Below, in pieces: positions 36,637 through 47,898 of a stretch of DNA of 64,000 nucleotides. Position numbers and translations under genes: made by a program. The notes beneath the pieces are model-generated. The model was not told the origin of the DNA. It searched no databases and was given only the letters and a program-made list of their open reading frames with translations. The DNA lies in NCBI GenBank assembly GCA_047967505.1, contig CM106539.1; one strand, written 5' to 3'. The DNA is from Dipteris shenzhenensis. Lineage: Eukaryota > Polypodiophyta > Polypodiopsida > Gleicheniales. The stretch's first letter is position 1, and each line of letters begins with the position of its first letter.

Positions 36637-38025
36637 CTAGAATAGCACCAGCAAGAACAAACAAGCCGCGGCCAAGAGGACCTGGTTGACCACCACAACT
36701 CTAGAGGCAAGATCCAGCTTGGCTGAGCTCAAAAAAAGGAGCTTTCTCCTTATGCTCTCCAACACGGGAGCAAACTGCTGCGTGGAAGAAATATCCAAGC
36801 CGACCTGGCAGCCCAAATACATGATAGGCACACCCCTCTGAACCCAAGTAAATCCTATGTCAAGCCCCCAAACTGGAGTATCCTCATCACTGATCCAAAA
36901 GCCATTGGATTTATGCCAATTTATATATGGCCCTGCTGCCAACCAAAATAAATCCAATTTTGTCCTGAAAGAAGTGAGCATCTGTGGAGTGGCATCTAGG
37001 TAAACTGCTGTGTCATCTGCCAACTCACTGTCAAGTAACTCCTCTTTCCTTCTAATGCAAAGTCTTAGCCCAAAGATGTCAGCTTGAGATCTAACATAGA
37101 TACTCATAGCTTCGGCCATGAACAAAAAAAGGAAAGGAGCAAGGGGGCATCCCTGACGGACTGATCTGGAAATCTGAAATCTCTCACCCCTTACCCCACC
37201 AATAAGTATCTGGCTGTGGGCTGATTTGTACAAAGAGGAAACACCTCTGATCCAAGCATCAGTGAAGCCAAAACGTATAAGGGTGCCCTCCAAAAGACCC
37301 CAATCTACTTTGTCATAAGCTTTCTCAAAGTCCAAAAGTAGAATGGCTAGATTTTGGCCGCTCTACATGGCCCACTCTGAGGCTTCCCAGAAAGAGAAAA
37401 TATTATCAAAAATGCTTCTGCCATGGACAAATCCTGTCTGAGTGTCATGAATAAGATCTGGGAGAAGGGGCTACAATCAGAGGCTGATTGCCTAGGCCAG
37501 AATCTTGTAACAAGTCCTCAGAAGTGTGATAGGCCTCCACTGGGGCACTAGATTTCTGCAACCTCCTTTCGGGATAAGGTGGATGAGACCTTCTGTAAGC
37601 AACCCGGGCATCTCACCAGAGTCCCAAATGTCCTGCAAGGCTGAAGTAATGTAGTCTCCAATCATATCCCAAAATGCAATGAAAAAAGAGGGGGTAAGGC
37701 CATCCGAATCTGGGCACTTGCCCTTGTGAAGGGCTGAAAGTGCAGTCCTGAACTCTGTGTTGGTGAAAGGTGCATCAAGCAAAACATGCATATCTTGTTT
37801 CACCAACAAAGGGATGCTCTGCCAAATAACCTGTCTAGCATCCTCTCTATCCCCTGTCTCAGGATCAGTAGTAAGAAGGGCGGCATAAAAATCTGAAGCT
37901 ATGCATAAGACATCATCAGGATCTGTCTGTAAAACCCCATGTGAGTCAATAAGTTGGGATACACTCTCCTTACTATGTCTAGGGCCAAGAGTATAGAAAA
38001 AGTGTTTATTGACTCTGCCACCCAT
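36637..38025 (-). pseudogene. LINE reverse transcriptase
   Basis: Two open pieces (37492-38025 and 36637-37335) are separated by a short gap with stops. The first has KGKCPDSDGLTPSFF and LIPKGG...WRPITLL. The second has LDFEKAYDKVDW and VRQGCPLAPFLF, then a degenerate palm where the FADD motif reads LADDTAVYLD. It is a typical plant L1 RT and not functional as it stands. Confidence 0.85.
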
Positions 38026-38102
38026 CTGAATCTAGAAGGACTCTCATGCATGAAAGGCATACTCTGCTCTCTGATCAAGCAATACCTGCTGATGAGCCCT
38101 TG

Positions 38103-39138
38103 CTACAGCAAGGCGCAAGCATCTGAAGGCCGTTTCTGCTCTTCCCTCTGCAAAGCTGCTAACTGCTGGCGAACACCAATCTCACGTCTGAGAATATGTT
38201 GTCTACTGGTACGAGCAACTGAGAGGTAGAAGTTGCTAATACCAGAAAGGGCAGCAGCTACCTGTGATGGCAATGTCTGCCCACCCTGGACATGAGAAAA
38301 CCATATCTGTAGGGTTGCCTCTGTAAGGTCCTCCTTTGTGTACAAGGCATCTGGAATCCTGATGCTCGCAAATCGGCCTCTCAAGTGGGGCTCTGAGATA
38401 GCCAGCACAACAGGAAAGTGGTCTGAAGTGGAAACCCCAGCAGCAATGCATACCGATCCACCTCTGTCAAGTGCCCAATCATCTACATAGAATCTGTCAA
38501 TACGTGCATGAATAGGCATCCTCTACCTCCTGTTCAACCAAGAGAATAGGAGGGACTGTGGCTGAATAAGAAAGGCATCGTCCAACCAAGTATCTCTGCC
38601 ACAGTAGTGAAAAGGGAAGGCATCCTAAGCTGCTCTCTCCAAAGAGTGAAGTCCTCCTTCTCTACCCCCTTTTTTGTCTGACAGTAACTCAACCATGTTA
38701 AAGTCACCTCCGATCACCCATGAATCTGCAATGGGGGCCCAGGAGAGCAAATCCTTCCACATAAAGACACGTTCCCCTCTGATGTTGGAGGCATACAGGT
38801 TAAGCTAACCAACTTTACACCCTCCAATCAAGAGAATAATCCACTGAGCTCTAGAGGAAATAATGACTCCATGTCCAACAACTAAGGGGAGAACCGATTG
38901 CGAAACTGAAATAGAAGTACCCCCCCTGGTGCCCAAGGCAAGTGACAAAAAAGTATGACCAGAAAGCAGTTTGCCAAGACTTAGAGCAATCACTGGCATC
39001 CAATTTGTATTCCTGGATAAAAAGGATATCAATAGCACCTCCAGTGACACCTGGATGAAGCTGATTCCGGATCAGCTGCCTACGGCGATGGTGTGGAACT
39101 CCGCCTAGGCCCTGTATGTTCCAGCTGACTATCCTCAT
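38103..39138 (-). pseudogene. LINE apurinic-type endonuclease
   Basis: The N-terminus MRIVSWNIQGLGG at 39138 is the usual start of the plant L1 ORF2 endonuclease, with IQEYKLD following (catalytic Glu). The C-terminal part around 38440-38520 has DRFYVDDWALD and SDHFPVVLAI (the SDH motif). Internal frameshifts and stops separate these pieces. Confidence 0.8.
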
Positions 39139-39656
39139 CGACAGGAGGATGCTGGATGGAAAGGCTTACTCGACCTAGTAGAGGAGACCAGCTTCCCTTG
39201 GGCCGAAACACTCTTGCTGAGGGCACAGGAAACTCAACAGGTGAAAGGATCCCTACACTTGCTGAGGGGGAGGCCCTGTCAAAAGGAATCCCAATGACCG
39301 GGACCCCTAAGGTGGAGGGCACAAACTCCTCATCATCCATGAAAGTCGCCGAATCAGCCAGTGTCGAGAAAGAGTTCCTCAGAAGCAAGTCTGGCCGAGG
39401 AGTGCAAAGAAGACCTGCACTTGTGGAGGAAGGAGGAGAAGGACCTGCCAGGCCTCTATCAGCAGGCTGAAGAAGGATTTGTAGTCCTCATCTGTGCAAA
39501 TACTCCCTCAGCTATGGCATGAAGAGTCTAAGGGGGAGAAGTATCGGTAGCCCCCTCGTGATCAAAAACGAAAATGACTGGGGCTGGTGCATCTGAACGC
39601 CCCTCCTGATGTGAAACTATAGTATCTGGGGCTGCAGTAGCATCTACCTCTGGAGT

Positions 39657-40358
39657 CTAGATGGCATCTGTCTGAACCAGATCAAGGGTCTCCTCATGAG
39701 GTAAAGGAGTCACTCTGACCGCTCTCCAACATGGTACTGGGAGTGCTGCAGGCTTTGGACACCCTGCTGCCCCTGGTGGTCCTGGGGTGTGCAAAGCAGG
39801 GCACCCTACTGCTCCTGGTAGTCCTGGAGTGCGTGGTACAGGCCGCAGGGGAGGTGCAGACGGGGAAGTACGTGAAGGAGCCACACCAGAAGACCTCTTG
39901 GGTCTTTTTCTCTTCCTTGGGCAATCTCTAGCAAAGTGCCCAAGGGTCTTGCAAATCCTGTATTGATCCTGTCTACCTGTAATCTCGATTCTCTGTCGAA
40001 AGAGAGACCCATCTAGACACTGAATCATGACGTGGTCATCTGAGATGTTAGGGTCAGACACAATGACCCTAACTCGAGGCACCCCATCCGCTCTGACTGC
40101 CTTTGCCGAGGAAGAAGGCATGCCAGGAAGGGAGGGAATCTCAGTGACCACTCCGAAAGTGGCTCCGATAGTAGCAAGAAGTCGATGGTAAGCTTGAGGA
40201 AGACCAAGAAACCTAATGAACAATGATGTGACCTGACTGTCCTCCTTGATTGGATCGAAGCCCAAGGTGTAGGGCAAAAGAAAAATCCTCCTTGAACCCA
40301 AAGCAAGGGGATTAGCTTTGAGAACAAGGGCTGTGGACTTGTGGGAGTCGAAAATCAC
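39657..40358 (-). pseudogene. LINE ORF1 (zinc-knuckle protein) remnant
   Basis: A 233-codon frame with an RRM-like/DUF4283-type region (SLFIRFLGLPQAYH) and a zinc knuckle YRICKTLGHFARDC, in which the first Cys of CX2CX4HX4C is missing. A Pro/Gly-rich tail with a repeated TPGLPGAVGCPALH-like unit follows. Role: nucleic-acid binding by the LINE RNP. Confidence 0.65.
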
Positions 40359-40679
40359 TTAGAAGAAACCACGTCCCAGAAGTCGAATATCCCTGAGGTG
40401 TGGGGCGAGATCTCCTGGTAACTCCACCAGCATCTAGTCTCTAGCCTATGATCTGGAAGGATGTGACCCAAAGATGCGGGCAAAAAGTGATGTGGAGCCC
40501 TCTAATTTCACATCTTTCTTGAGCTACTACAACTTGTCTTCTGAAAAAATGATGGTTCTCGCGGCCGGTGAAAGTGGACGGAGATTGGTTGAATGGGGAT
40601 CCATTCACCAATCGAAGTGAAAAGGCCGATTTCAATACTGTTAAAGCTCCGTCCGTGAAACTACTGCCCAGGACGCCCT

Positions 40680-41429
40680 GAAACAGGCGTAGGAAGGAGG
40701 AGAAAAGGAGAGGGTGGGAGAGAGGGGAAGGGACTGAGAGGAGAAGCGGAGGGGATCTGAGATAGAATAGAAGGGAGAGGGCTGACGGGGAAGGAGAGGG
40801 TAGGGGCGGAGAGGAAAAGAGGGGGGGTTCGGAGGGAGGGAGGGGGCGGGTTAGGAGGGAGGAAGGGGGCTGAAGGCATGGAGGGAGAAGGTGGGCGGGG
40901 GAGAGGAAGGGAGGGGGCAGGGTAGGAAGGGAGGGGGCGGGGGGGTTAGAGGAAGGGTGGGGGAACGGGCGGGGGAGGGGAAAGAGGGGGCGAGGGGGAA
41001 AAGGGGGGGGGGGTGGGGGAGGAGAAGGGGGCGAGGGGGGCAGTGGGGGGCGGGGGGGCAGCGGGTGGGGGAGAGGGGGCGGGGGAGGGAAGGGGCGGGG
41101 GAGGAGGAGGGGGCGGGGGGACAGCGGGAGAGGGAGAGTGGGGGAGAAAGGGGGCGGGGGAGGGAGGGGGCAAGGGAGGGAGGGCAGTGGGTGGGGAGAG
41201 GGAGGACGAGCAGGGAGAGGGAGGGGGCGGGTGGGCTAGCAGGGGGGGGAGGGAGAGCGGGGAGGAAGGGAGGGAGGAGGGAGAGGGGGAGGGGGCTGGC
41301 GAAGGAGAGGGAGAGGAGGAGTAGCAAGGGGAGGGAGAGGGCAAGCACCGAGGGTGAGTGGGAGGGAGAGAGAGGGAGAGGGGGCTGGCTGAGAGGGAGA
41401 GGGGGGGGAGCGCTCACGGGGAGAGGACC
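40680..41429. repeat. GA/G-rich low-complexity block (LINE 5' end)
   Basis: About 750 bp of GGGAGAGGG-type words on the plus strand. Long frames on both strands are compositional and not genes. Confidence 0.7.
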
Positions 41430-41594
41430 AGCTTTTGACAGACGTTTCGTCTAGAAACGTGTAAAATTAGTGTATTTTATATATATTATAATAAAAATAG
41501 TGTATTTTTTATTTTAAAAAATTCAAAAAAACTTTCACGTTTCGCACGTTTCTTCATGTTTCTACTGCCCGAAACGCATTTTCTGGTGACAGTG

Positions 41595-41602
41595 GTTCTT
41601 AC
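41595..41602. repeat. 8-bp target-site duplication (GTTCTTAC, right)
   Basis: Pairs with 34675-34682. Confidence 0.85.
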
Positions 41603-42313
41603 CCATACTATGATTGTCCCATGCTATGTAGTGACTTGACTGGGTTCCCACCTATGCCTCTCCCTCATGACCGTTGTATTGTTATACTAGTCTGGGATCC
41701 CTTATTTTTATTTTTAGAGGAGGGAGAGAAGAGAAAATCTATTTCAGATTTTCTAGAATCTAGTAATATATTCATTGATCTTGGAAATAATCTTTGTAGA
41801 CCTTGATTTGAACTTAGACTTACACTTCATGATCCAGATAGGTCATTTTGAGGATATTACTGTGGATGCATCAGGATTCCTATTTGGCAGGGAATTCAGA
41901 ACCATTACCAATTGGGGCCTTCACATTCATAATTGGCATAAGATATAGCCAAGTCCACAGATCATCTCTGTGAGGGAGTGTATTCAGACAGAGCCATTTA
42001 CTTTCTCAAGAAAGCCCCTAGCTTATCACTCTAGACACAGTGCCGCTTTCCCTTACACAGACACTAGGACCTCTCGGCTTGGGATATCATTGCCCGTCTC
42101 GCTACTTGGTAGATACGGAGATCCAGATGCATGATGGGACCGTGGCCACTTGGAAATTATACTACCATAGGACCCTCATGACACTTCCATTCTCTGGATT
42201 GTTTAATTTCTTTACATGATTTATTAGATTTTACAGGATTTCCTGTTTCCATGTATTTTGGTCATATGTAAGAGAAGTTCACTTTAAAAATAAAGAAAAG
42301 AATTCAAACTTAC
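41603..42313 (-). other. Remainder of gypsy fragment, then unassigned sequence
   Basis: The first 100-200 bp continue the gypsy gag frame on the minus strand. The rest (about 41830-42300) is not recognised. Its codon-like texture suggests more retroelement sequence, but no motif is firm. Confidence 0.4.
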
Positions 42314-42429
42314 AGCTTCCTGTTTCTCCAGTTAATCTGTACACTCGCTGAAGACCTTTGACCCTAAATATCTTGCTGAGACCGAAGTCTGCAACCTTCA
42401 CGTGGTTGTTCTCTAACAGAAGTAAATTT
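42314..42429 (-). pseudogene. Kinase exon C (DFG exon)
   Basis: 116 bases encode RNLLLLENNHVKVADFGLSK and the activation loop up to TGETGS. The acceptor GTCACAG and donor GTAAGT are canonical. VADFGLSK is the metal-binding DFG motif. Confidence 0.9.
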
Positions 42430-42686
42430 CTGTGACAAAATCCAATTATTGTTATTCATATTAAAGTAGAAACTTTTGATAACAAGTAAAATAAAAAAGG
42501 TGTCCACTGTAGTTGAACAAAGTAACATGTGAGTTAACAATGGACCTACTACATAAAATAGTGAGCACACAAGACATCATTCTCTTAGGCTGATCTTCGA
42601 AGTATTATATGACACACATTATCATACATATGCTTTGAACGTTCCATGCCCATGTTGCAACAAAATAGTTGCACCATATTACTCAT

Positions 42687-42746
42687 CTAGGCTTTAGATC
42701 TCGATGAATGATACAATTGGTCCCATTGTGAAGGTAGATCATTCCC
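42687..42746 (-). pseudogene. Kinase exon B (HRD exon), mutated donor
   Basis: 60 bases encode GMIYLHNGTNCIIHRDLKP, the catalytic loop with intact HRD and Lys. The acceptor GATAG is fine and the phase fits both neighbours. The donor reads AG|ATGAGT where AG|GTGAGT is expected, a G-to-A change at intron position 1. Confidence 0.9.
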
Positions 42747-42964
42747 CTATCATCAATCCAACGCTTACGTTGAATAAAGAAAGGACTAATAATGCGTCCT
42801 GAATTTGTATACTAAGCTTCTATGCTTAACAGAAAACACATTACCAGTAATCATGAGGATAAAAATAATCTAAAAAAGACACATGAGAAAACACATTACC
42901 AGTTCTGGCAGCATTAAAAAAGAAGTGACATTTAAAAATGTGCCATTGGAAAATTAGAGTTTAC

Positions 42965-43044
42965 CGAGCAATGTCAATAGCAAAATTGATGGCGGTTGTA
43001 GCTGGCAATGGACCATTGTCTTTCAAAAAAACAGGCAAATCGCC
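42965..43044 (-). pseudogene. Kinase exon A (helix D-E)
   Basis: 80 bases encode GDLPVFLKDNGPLPATTAIN and FAIDIAR, matching the GGDL...LKEKG...A..FALDIARG region of ILK-type kinases. The acceptor TTTGTAG and donor GTAAAC are canonical. The next upstream exon, expected to carry the ATP-binding lobe, was not found. Confidence 0.85.
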
Positions 43045-43535
43045 CTACAAAATTATCAATTTTCATTGTCAAGTTAACCAGTGCTCTTTGTTAAGCCACA
43101 CATTACAACATCATCAGCTTGATCCCAATATTTTCATGTGTTCTCATAAGGCATCAGCATCTGAATGAACATGGGGTGGATAGGTGCATGTGCATCTACA
43201 AACCAGAAAAGGAAAAGGCAAGGCCAGCAGGGATGGAGGGAGACCCTACAGAAGGCCAAAGGAAGGGGCAGAGGGAAACCCTGGGGTGGGGATGGGGGAG
43301 CGGGTGTTGGTAGGGTCATTGTCACTTAAAAAGTAACATTGCATCTGTTACTCAACCTTACAAAGAGAAAATCCCCAAAAAAAGGTAGAGAGGAGGCTAC
43401 AGGGCTTGAAAGAAGAAATAACACAGATGCTGTCACTAGAAATCTGTGCAAGATAAAAAGGAGAGAGGGTCTTTTTGGTTTCGTTTCTCTTTCTATTTTT
43501 ATTTATTTTGGGGGGAAGGGACCTTTAACCCCCAC
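43045..43535. other. Intron/flank, no gene recognised
   Basis: Kinase intron sequence followed by a purine-rich patch (43200-43470). No exon or RNA gene is recognised. Confidence 0.4.
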
Positions 43536-43589
43536 AACCTCCCACTTATAGGACAATGTGCCTTTAAGGGAGAACAACCAGTGAGCATA

Positions 43590-46500
43590 CTATCCAATGC
43601 CCATCAATACACGACAATACTCAAACCACTGACTAGGTAGACTCTTCGTCAGCATATCTCCAAGGTTATCATATGTATGAACCTTGACAAGCTCTATGCG
43701 CTTGTCCTCAAGTACCTCCCTGATGAAATGGTACCTGACCCCAATGTGTTTGGTCTTTGCATGAAAGACCGAATTCCGTGCTAGCTGAATAACACTCATG
43801 GAATCACTATGCAATGTCGGTACATCTGTATGAATCCCCAAATCTCCCACTAGCCGATCAAGCCATATAGCCTCCTTGCAATCCTCTGTGGCTGCAACAT
43901 ACTCAGCCTCTGTGGTAGACAAAGCAACGCACTTTTGTGCGCGAGACATCCACGACACTGCACCACCTGCTAAAGTGAACACATAACCAGAAGTGGATCT
44001 CCTACTATCCACATGCCCTGCATAGTTTGAATCTGTGTACCCAAGTACATGCATGTCTCCTCTACCAAAGCAGATGCACATCTCCTTGGTACCCTTCATG
44101 TACTTCATGATGCACTTAACTGCCTCCCAATGCCTCTTTCCTAGATTAGCCATATACCAACTAACAGCTCCCACTGCAAATGCAATGTCTGGTCTAGTAG
44201 CTATCATAGCATACATAAGACTCCCAACTGCTGATGCATAAGGAACCTTGGCCATCATGGCCCTCTCCTCATCTGGTTTGGGACTATCTGTGTGACTCAG
44301 TTTCACATATGGAGGCAATGGAGTACTCACTGCCTTCCCCCCCTCCATATTGAAACGTTGCAATACTTTTGTAACATCTCGGGGGGGTCACTATGTATAA
44401 ACCCTCTATACCACGTGCGTGCAAGGCCTATTTCTAAAATCCCTTATCTGTAAAATTTTCATTAATAAAATGTACCCCTTTTCTATACAAATTTGTAAAT
44501 TTTTCCCAAAACTAATTTAAATAGTCCCTTGTGTATATTTATTTCTGTAAATTTTAGAAATAAAAAATATCCTTCTGTTGAACTCACGTGATAGGGTTAC
44601 ATATGATGAGTGACCCCCCCGAGTTTAACATACTCTTTTTGTGAAAGCCAAAGGAGTTTCCTACTCCGATCACACGTGATGCGCATACCAAGAATATGAC
44701 CTGCAAGTCCCAAATCCTTCATATCAAAGGCCTCATACAACTTGGCCTTTAATGCATCTAGCTCGTAAGTATTCTTGCTAGCCAATAGCATATCATCCAC
44801 ATATAGTGCCAGGAATATCAGGCTATTATCCTTAGCCCTTTTAGTGTAGAGGCAATGATCAATTTCACTCCTTCTAAAACCCTGGGACCGAATGAAAGCA
44901 TCAAACTTCTGATACCATTCTCTAGGCGCTTGCTTAAGACCATAGAAACTCTTCTTCAGCTTGCAAACTAAATGCTCTTTGCCCTTTTCTTCAAAGCCTT
45001 CCGTCTGCACCATGTAAATTTCCTCATGCAAATCCCCATGCAAGAAAGCTGTCTTGACATCCATCTGCATAAGCTCCATATCCTCTGATGCCACTAGTCC
45101 AAGCATGCATCTAAGTGTGGTCATCTTCACAACCGGAGAGAATATCTCATCAAAGTCCACACCCTTCTCTTGCTTGAACCCTTTAGCGACCAAACGGGTC
45201 TTGTACCTAGGCACATCATCATCTGTGACCTTCATTTTGTAGACCCATTTGCATGGCAACGCTTTCTTTCCATGTGGCAAAGAAACCAAGTCCCAAGTCT
45301 TATTCTTCATAAGTGAACTCATCTCTGATTGCATAGCATACTCCCACTTGCGTTGATCCTCGCGCATCATAGCCTCTCTGTAGCAAGAAGGCTCCCCGCA
45401 ATCAGTAAGCATCACATAGTCTACCCCTGGAACAAACCTATCAGGCGGTCTAGACACTCTAGATGATCTTCTCAAGGGCATTTCAGCTTGTTGTCCCACC
45501 TGCATATCAGCCACATTTGGCTCATCATTTCCACCAATAGATGATCCATCATCTACCTTGATTGTATACCTGTGGGAGTACTTGGTGGTACCATTTCTTG
45601 CACATTTGGTGCATGGACAGCTTGCTGTCTATCAACATATGCAGGTGGATTCACAACCTGGAAAGTGATTCTCCTCATTTCCACATCCCTCATGGGTGCC
45701 TTATGCATCTTCTTCTCATTGAAGACTACATCATGGCTGCGTATGATCTTCTTTGCTTTTGAATCCCAGAGACGATAGCCCATCTCTCCACTTTCATCAT
45801 AACCCAGAAAGATGCATTTCCTAGACTTAGGATCTAGCTTCTTTCGAAGCTCTTTTGGCACATGTGCATATACCTCACACCCAAATATACACAAATGAGA
45901 GTAAGAGGGCTTCTTGCCACTCCATGCCTCTTCAAGGAATACCACCATCCAAACTCTTACTAGGTGATCTATTGATCACATGCACTGCAGTCTTCATTGC
46001 CTCAGCCCAAAAACCACCAGAAAGACTTGCATTAGAAAGCATGCATTGCAACCTTTCTTGAATGGTACGGTTCATCTTTTCTGCAACTGGATTTTTCTCT
46101 GGAGTACGAGGGGATGTGAGCTCCCTCTTAATCCCACGTGTATCACAGAAATGAGGAAAGTCATGAGAGATATACTCTCCACCATTGTCAGTCCGTAGGC
46201 ATTTAAGCATTCTACCTGACTGATTCTCAACCAAGGCCAACCATTTCTGAAGTACCTGGAACACGTCACTCTTCCGAGCTATAGCATAAGCCCACACTTT
46301 CCTAGTTGCATCATCAATGAATGTCACATAGTATTCAGTCCTGCCTAATGACCGTGTAGGCATGGGACCACATACATCTGAATGCACCAAATCAAGCTTT
46401 TCAAACTCTTTCTTTCCCCTTCTTTTATGGGCTGATTTAGTCTGCTTCCTATAGAGACAGTGCTCACAAAATTCAAAATCAGAGAAACTCAAATGCGGCA

Positions 46501-47898
46501 CATAACCCAAACAGCATAAGAGTTTCATTCCATTCTGGCTCATGTGTCCCAACCTGCAATGCCACAAAGAAGTGCTTGGCTGCTCGGTTATTGCAACAAC
46601 ATGATCAAATACCCCTGACACATGTAAGGGATACAAAGTCCCACACTTGGCACCCCTGGCCAAAAGCATAGAGCCCTTTTGAATTTTCCAACTCTGAAAG
46701 CCAAAAGTGGTGTGAAAACCAGCATCATCTAGTTGACCCACTGAAATAAGACTCTTGGTCAACTTAGGCACATCTCACATGTTTTAAAATAAATGCAGAC
46801 CCATTTACAAAAGAAAACTTTATGTCACCTACTTCCACTATGTCACATGCATAGTCATTTCCAAGATGCACACAACCTGTCTTTCCACTGTCATAAGTGA
46901 AGAACCATTCCCTATGGGGAGTAACATGGAATGAAGCACCAGAATCCAAAATCCAATCCTGGGAATATGCATCATCTGAAGTGGTAAGCAACTCTGCAGA
47001 TAAACTAGACATGAAGAGAACGTCATTGTCACTATCATGTGTGACTGCATTGATCTCCTCGATCTTCACTTTTCCTTTGTCCTCCCTTAGACTCTCTTCC
47101 TTTTGATTTGCACCCCAATTTGCATTCTTTTTCTTATCCTTTTGCTCTCCTTTCAGCTTGTAGCAATTCTTTTTCATATGGCCCTTCTTGCCACAGTGGT
47201 AACACTCAATGTTCCGTGCCCTGGATTTGCTACGAGGCTTTCCTCTTTCTTGGGACTTCCCCCTGAACTGTGATCTGCCCCTTTGCACATTTAAGGCTGC
47301 ATCCTGCTTGTTGCCGTCCATAGACTTCCGTCTAATCTCCTCGGTCAACAAGCTACCCACAACATCATCAAATTTCAGTACTCCACTAGGTGCAGAGTTA
47401 TTGACAGTTGTACGGAAGGTATCCCATGAGGATGGCAATGAACATAAGAGAAATATTGCCTTAGTCTCTGCATCAAAATTCATATTCTGAGCCTGAAGCT
47501 GGCTCAAAATAATATTGAATTCATTCAAGTGAGAAGCAATGGAGACTCCTTCCTTCATCTACAGCTCAAAAATCTCTTCATGAGGTAAACTTTATTAGAG
47601 GCAGTTTTCTTGTCATAAGTGGCACACAGTTTCTTCCACAAATCTTCCGTAGTCTGCTTACTGTGAAATAAACTGACTCTGCAAGATGAAGCCTAATAGT
47701 AGATTTTGCTAATGCATCCAACTCATTCCAATCATCCTCAGACATATTTGCAGGCTTAGCTTCAATCCCTGCCAAGAGTTTAATCTGCTTCTTTTGAATA
47801 AGCACATCCCTTATTTGTTCTTTCCACAAAGAAAATTTTGTCCCATCAAACTTTTTAGTGCTAAAAAACTCCTTTTCAAACATGTAAGAGGATGCCAT
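43590..47898 (-). pseudogene. Copia gag-pol remnant with multiple frameshifts
   Basis: Pieces in order on the minus strand: gag N-terminus (MASSYMFEKEFF... from 47898), gag with zinc knuckle CYHCGKKGHMKKNC and protease DSGASFHV (46764-47558), integrase (HCRLGHMS, HSDVCGPM, RTDNGGEY; 45932-46771), linker (45553-45948), RT with YVDDMLLAS (44597-45514), and after the MITE RNase H with YTDSNYAGH and ALSTTEAEYVA (43590-44363). At least four frame breaks separate them. Confidence 0.85.
44378..44623. mobile_element. MITE, 246 bp, in copia RT
   Basis: The ends are CTCGGGGGGGTCACT and its complement, extended by further TATG/ATATG-like matches. Flanks TGTAACAT (44370-44377) and TTTAACAT (44624-44631) look like an 8-bp duplication with one mismatch. 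The AT-rich interior has no coding. It interrupts the copia RT frame after EYVK. Confidence 0.65.

Larger units (their letters stand above)
34735..41429 (-). mobile_element. L1-type LINE, nearly full length, decayed
   Basis: Minus-strand LINE with its 3' end at a T-run near 34733-34741 (TTAATAGAAGTCTC...GCAGCAAAAAAAA on the minus strand). From 3' to 5' it has an RT C-terminal/zinc region (35040-36710), RT (36637-38025), endonuclease (38103-39138), a zinc-knuckle ORF1 (39657-40358) and a GA-rich 5' region (about 40680-41429). Many frameshifts and stops are present. Its own target-site duplication is not evident. Confidence 0.8.
34683..41594. mobile_element. hAT-like non-autonomous element carrying a nested LINE
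   Basis: The ends read CAGTGTCACAAGAAACG and, on the other strand, CACTGTCACCAGAAAATGCG, an imperfect terminal inverted repeat with perfect 8-bp flanking duplications. Only about 50 bp (left) and 165 bp (right, about 41430-41594, AT-rich with repeated ACGTTTC words) belong to it. The rest is a LINE. No transposase is present. Confidence 0.8.
7724..43044 (-). pseudogene. Raf-like / integrin-linked-kinase-type protein kinase gene, broken, with transposon-filled introns
   Basis: Six minus-strand blocks read in order 43044 to 7724 encode the back half of a Ser/Thr kinase: GDLP...AIDIAR (helix D/E), YLHN...IIHRDLKP (catalytic loop), VKVADFGLSK (DFG), a degenerate APE segment, GGPPFSDMDPYEAAK, RPKLRAKTYP, KCWNGKKEERPSF and a stop. 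This is the pattern of plant ankyrin-type ILK/Raf-like MAPKKKs. Five of the six exons join in matching phase, while the edges of exon D are degenerate. Damage is visible: the donor after HRDLKP reads AG|ATGAGT instead of AG|GTGAGT, the donor after FAVLLYE reads GAA|CTATCT, and the APE exon carries a compensated frameshift. Upstream exons (ATP-binding lobe, ankyrin repeats) were not found and may lie beyond the window or be lost. Confidence 0.75.

Noticed and set aside
40851-41454. Pro/Ser-rich or Gly/Arg-rich open frames of up to 188 codons
   Set aside because: Simple GA/G-rich sequence at the LINE 5' end; both strands open.
43200-43330. Possible Gly/Lys-rich exon upstream of kinase exon A
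   Set aside because: Purine-rich composition, no splice sites in the right phase, and no kinase motif.
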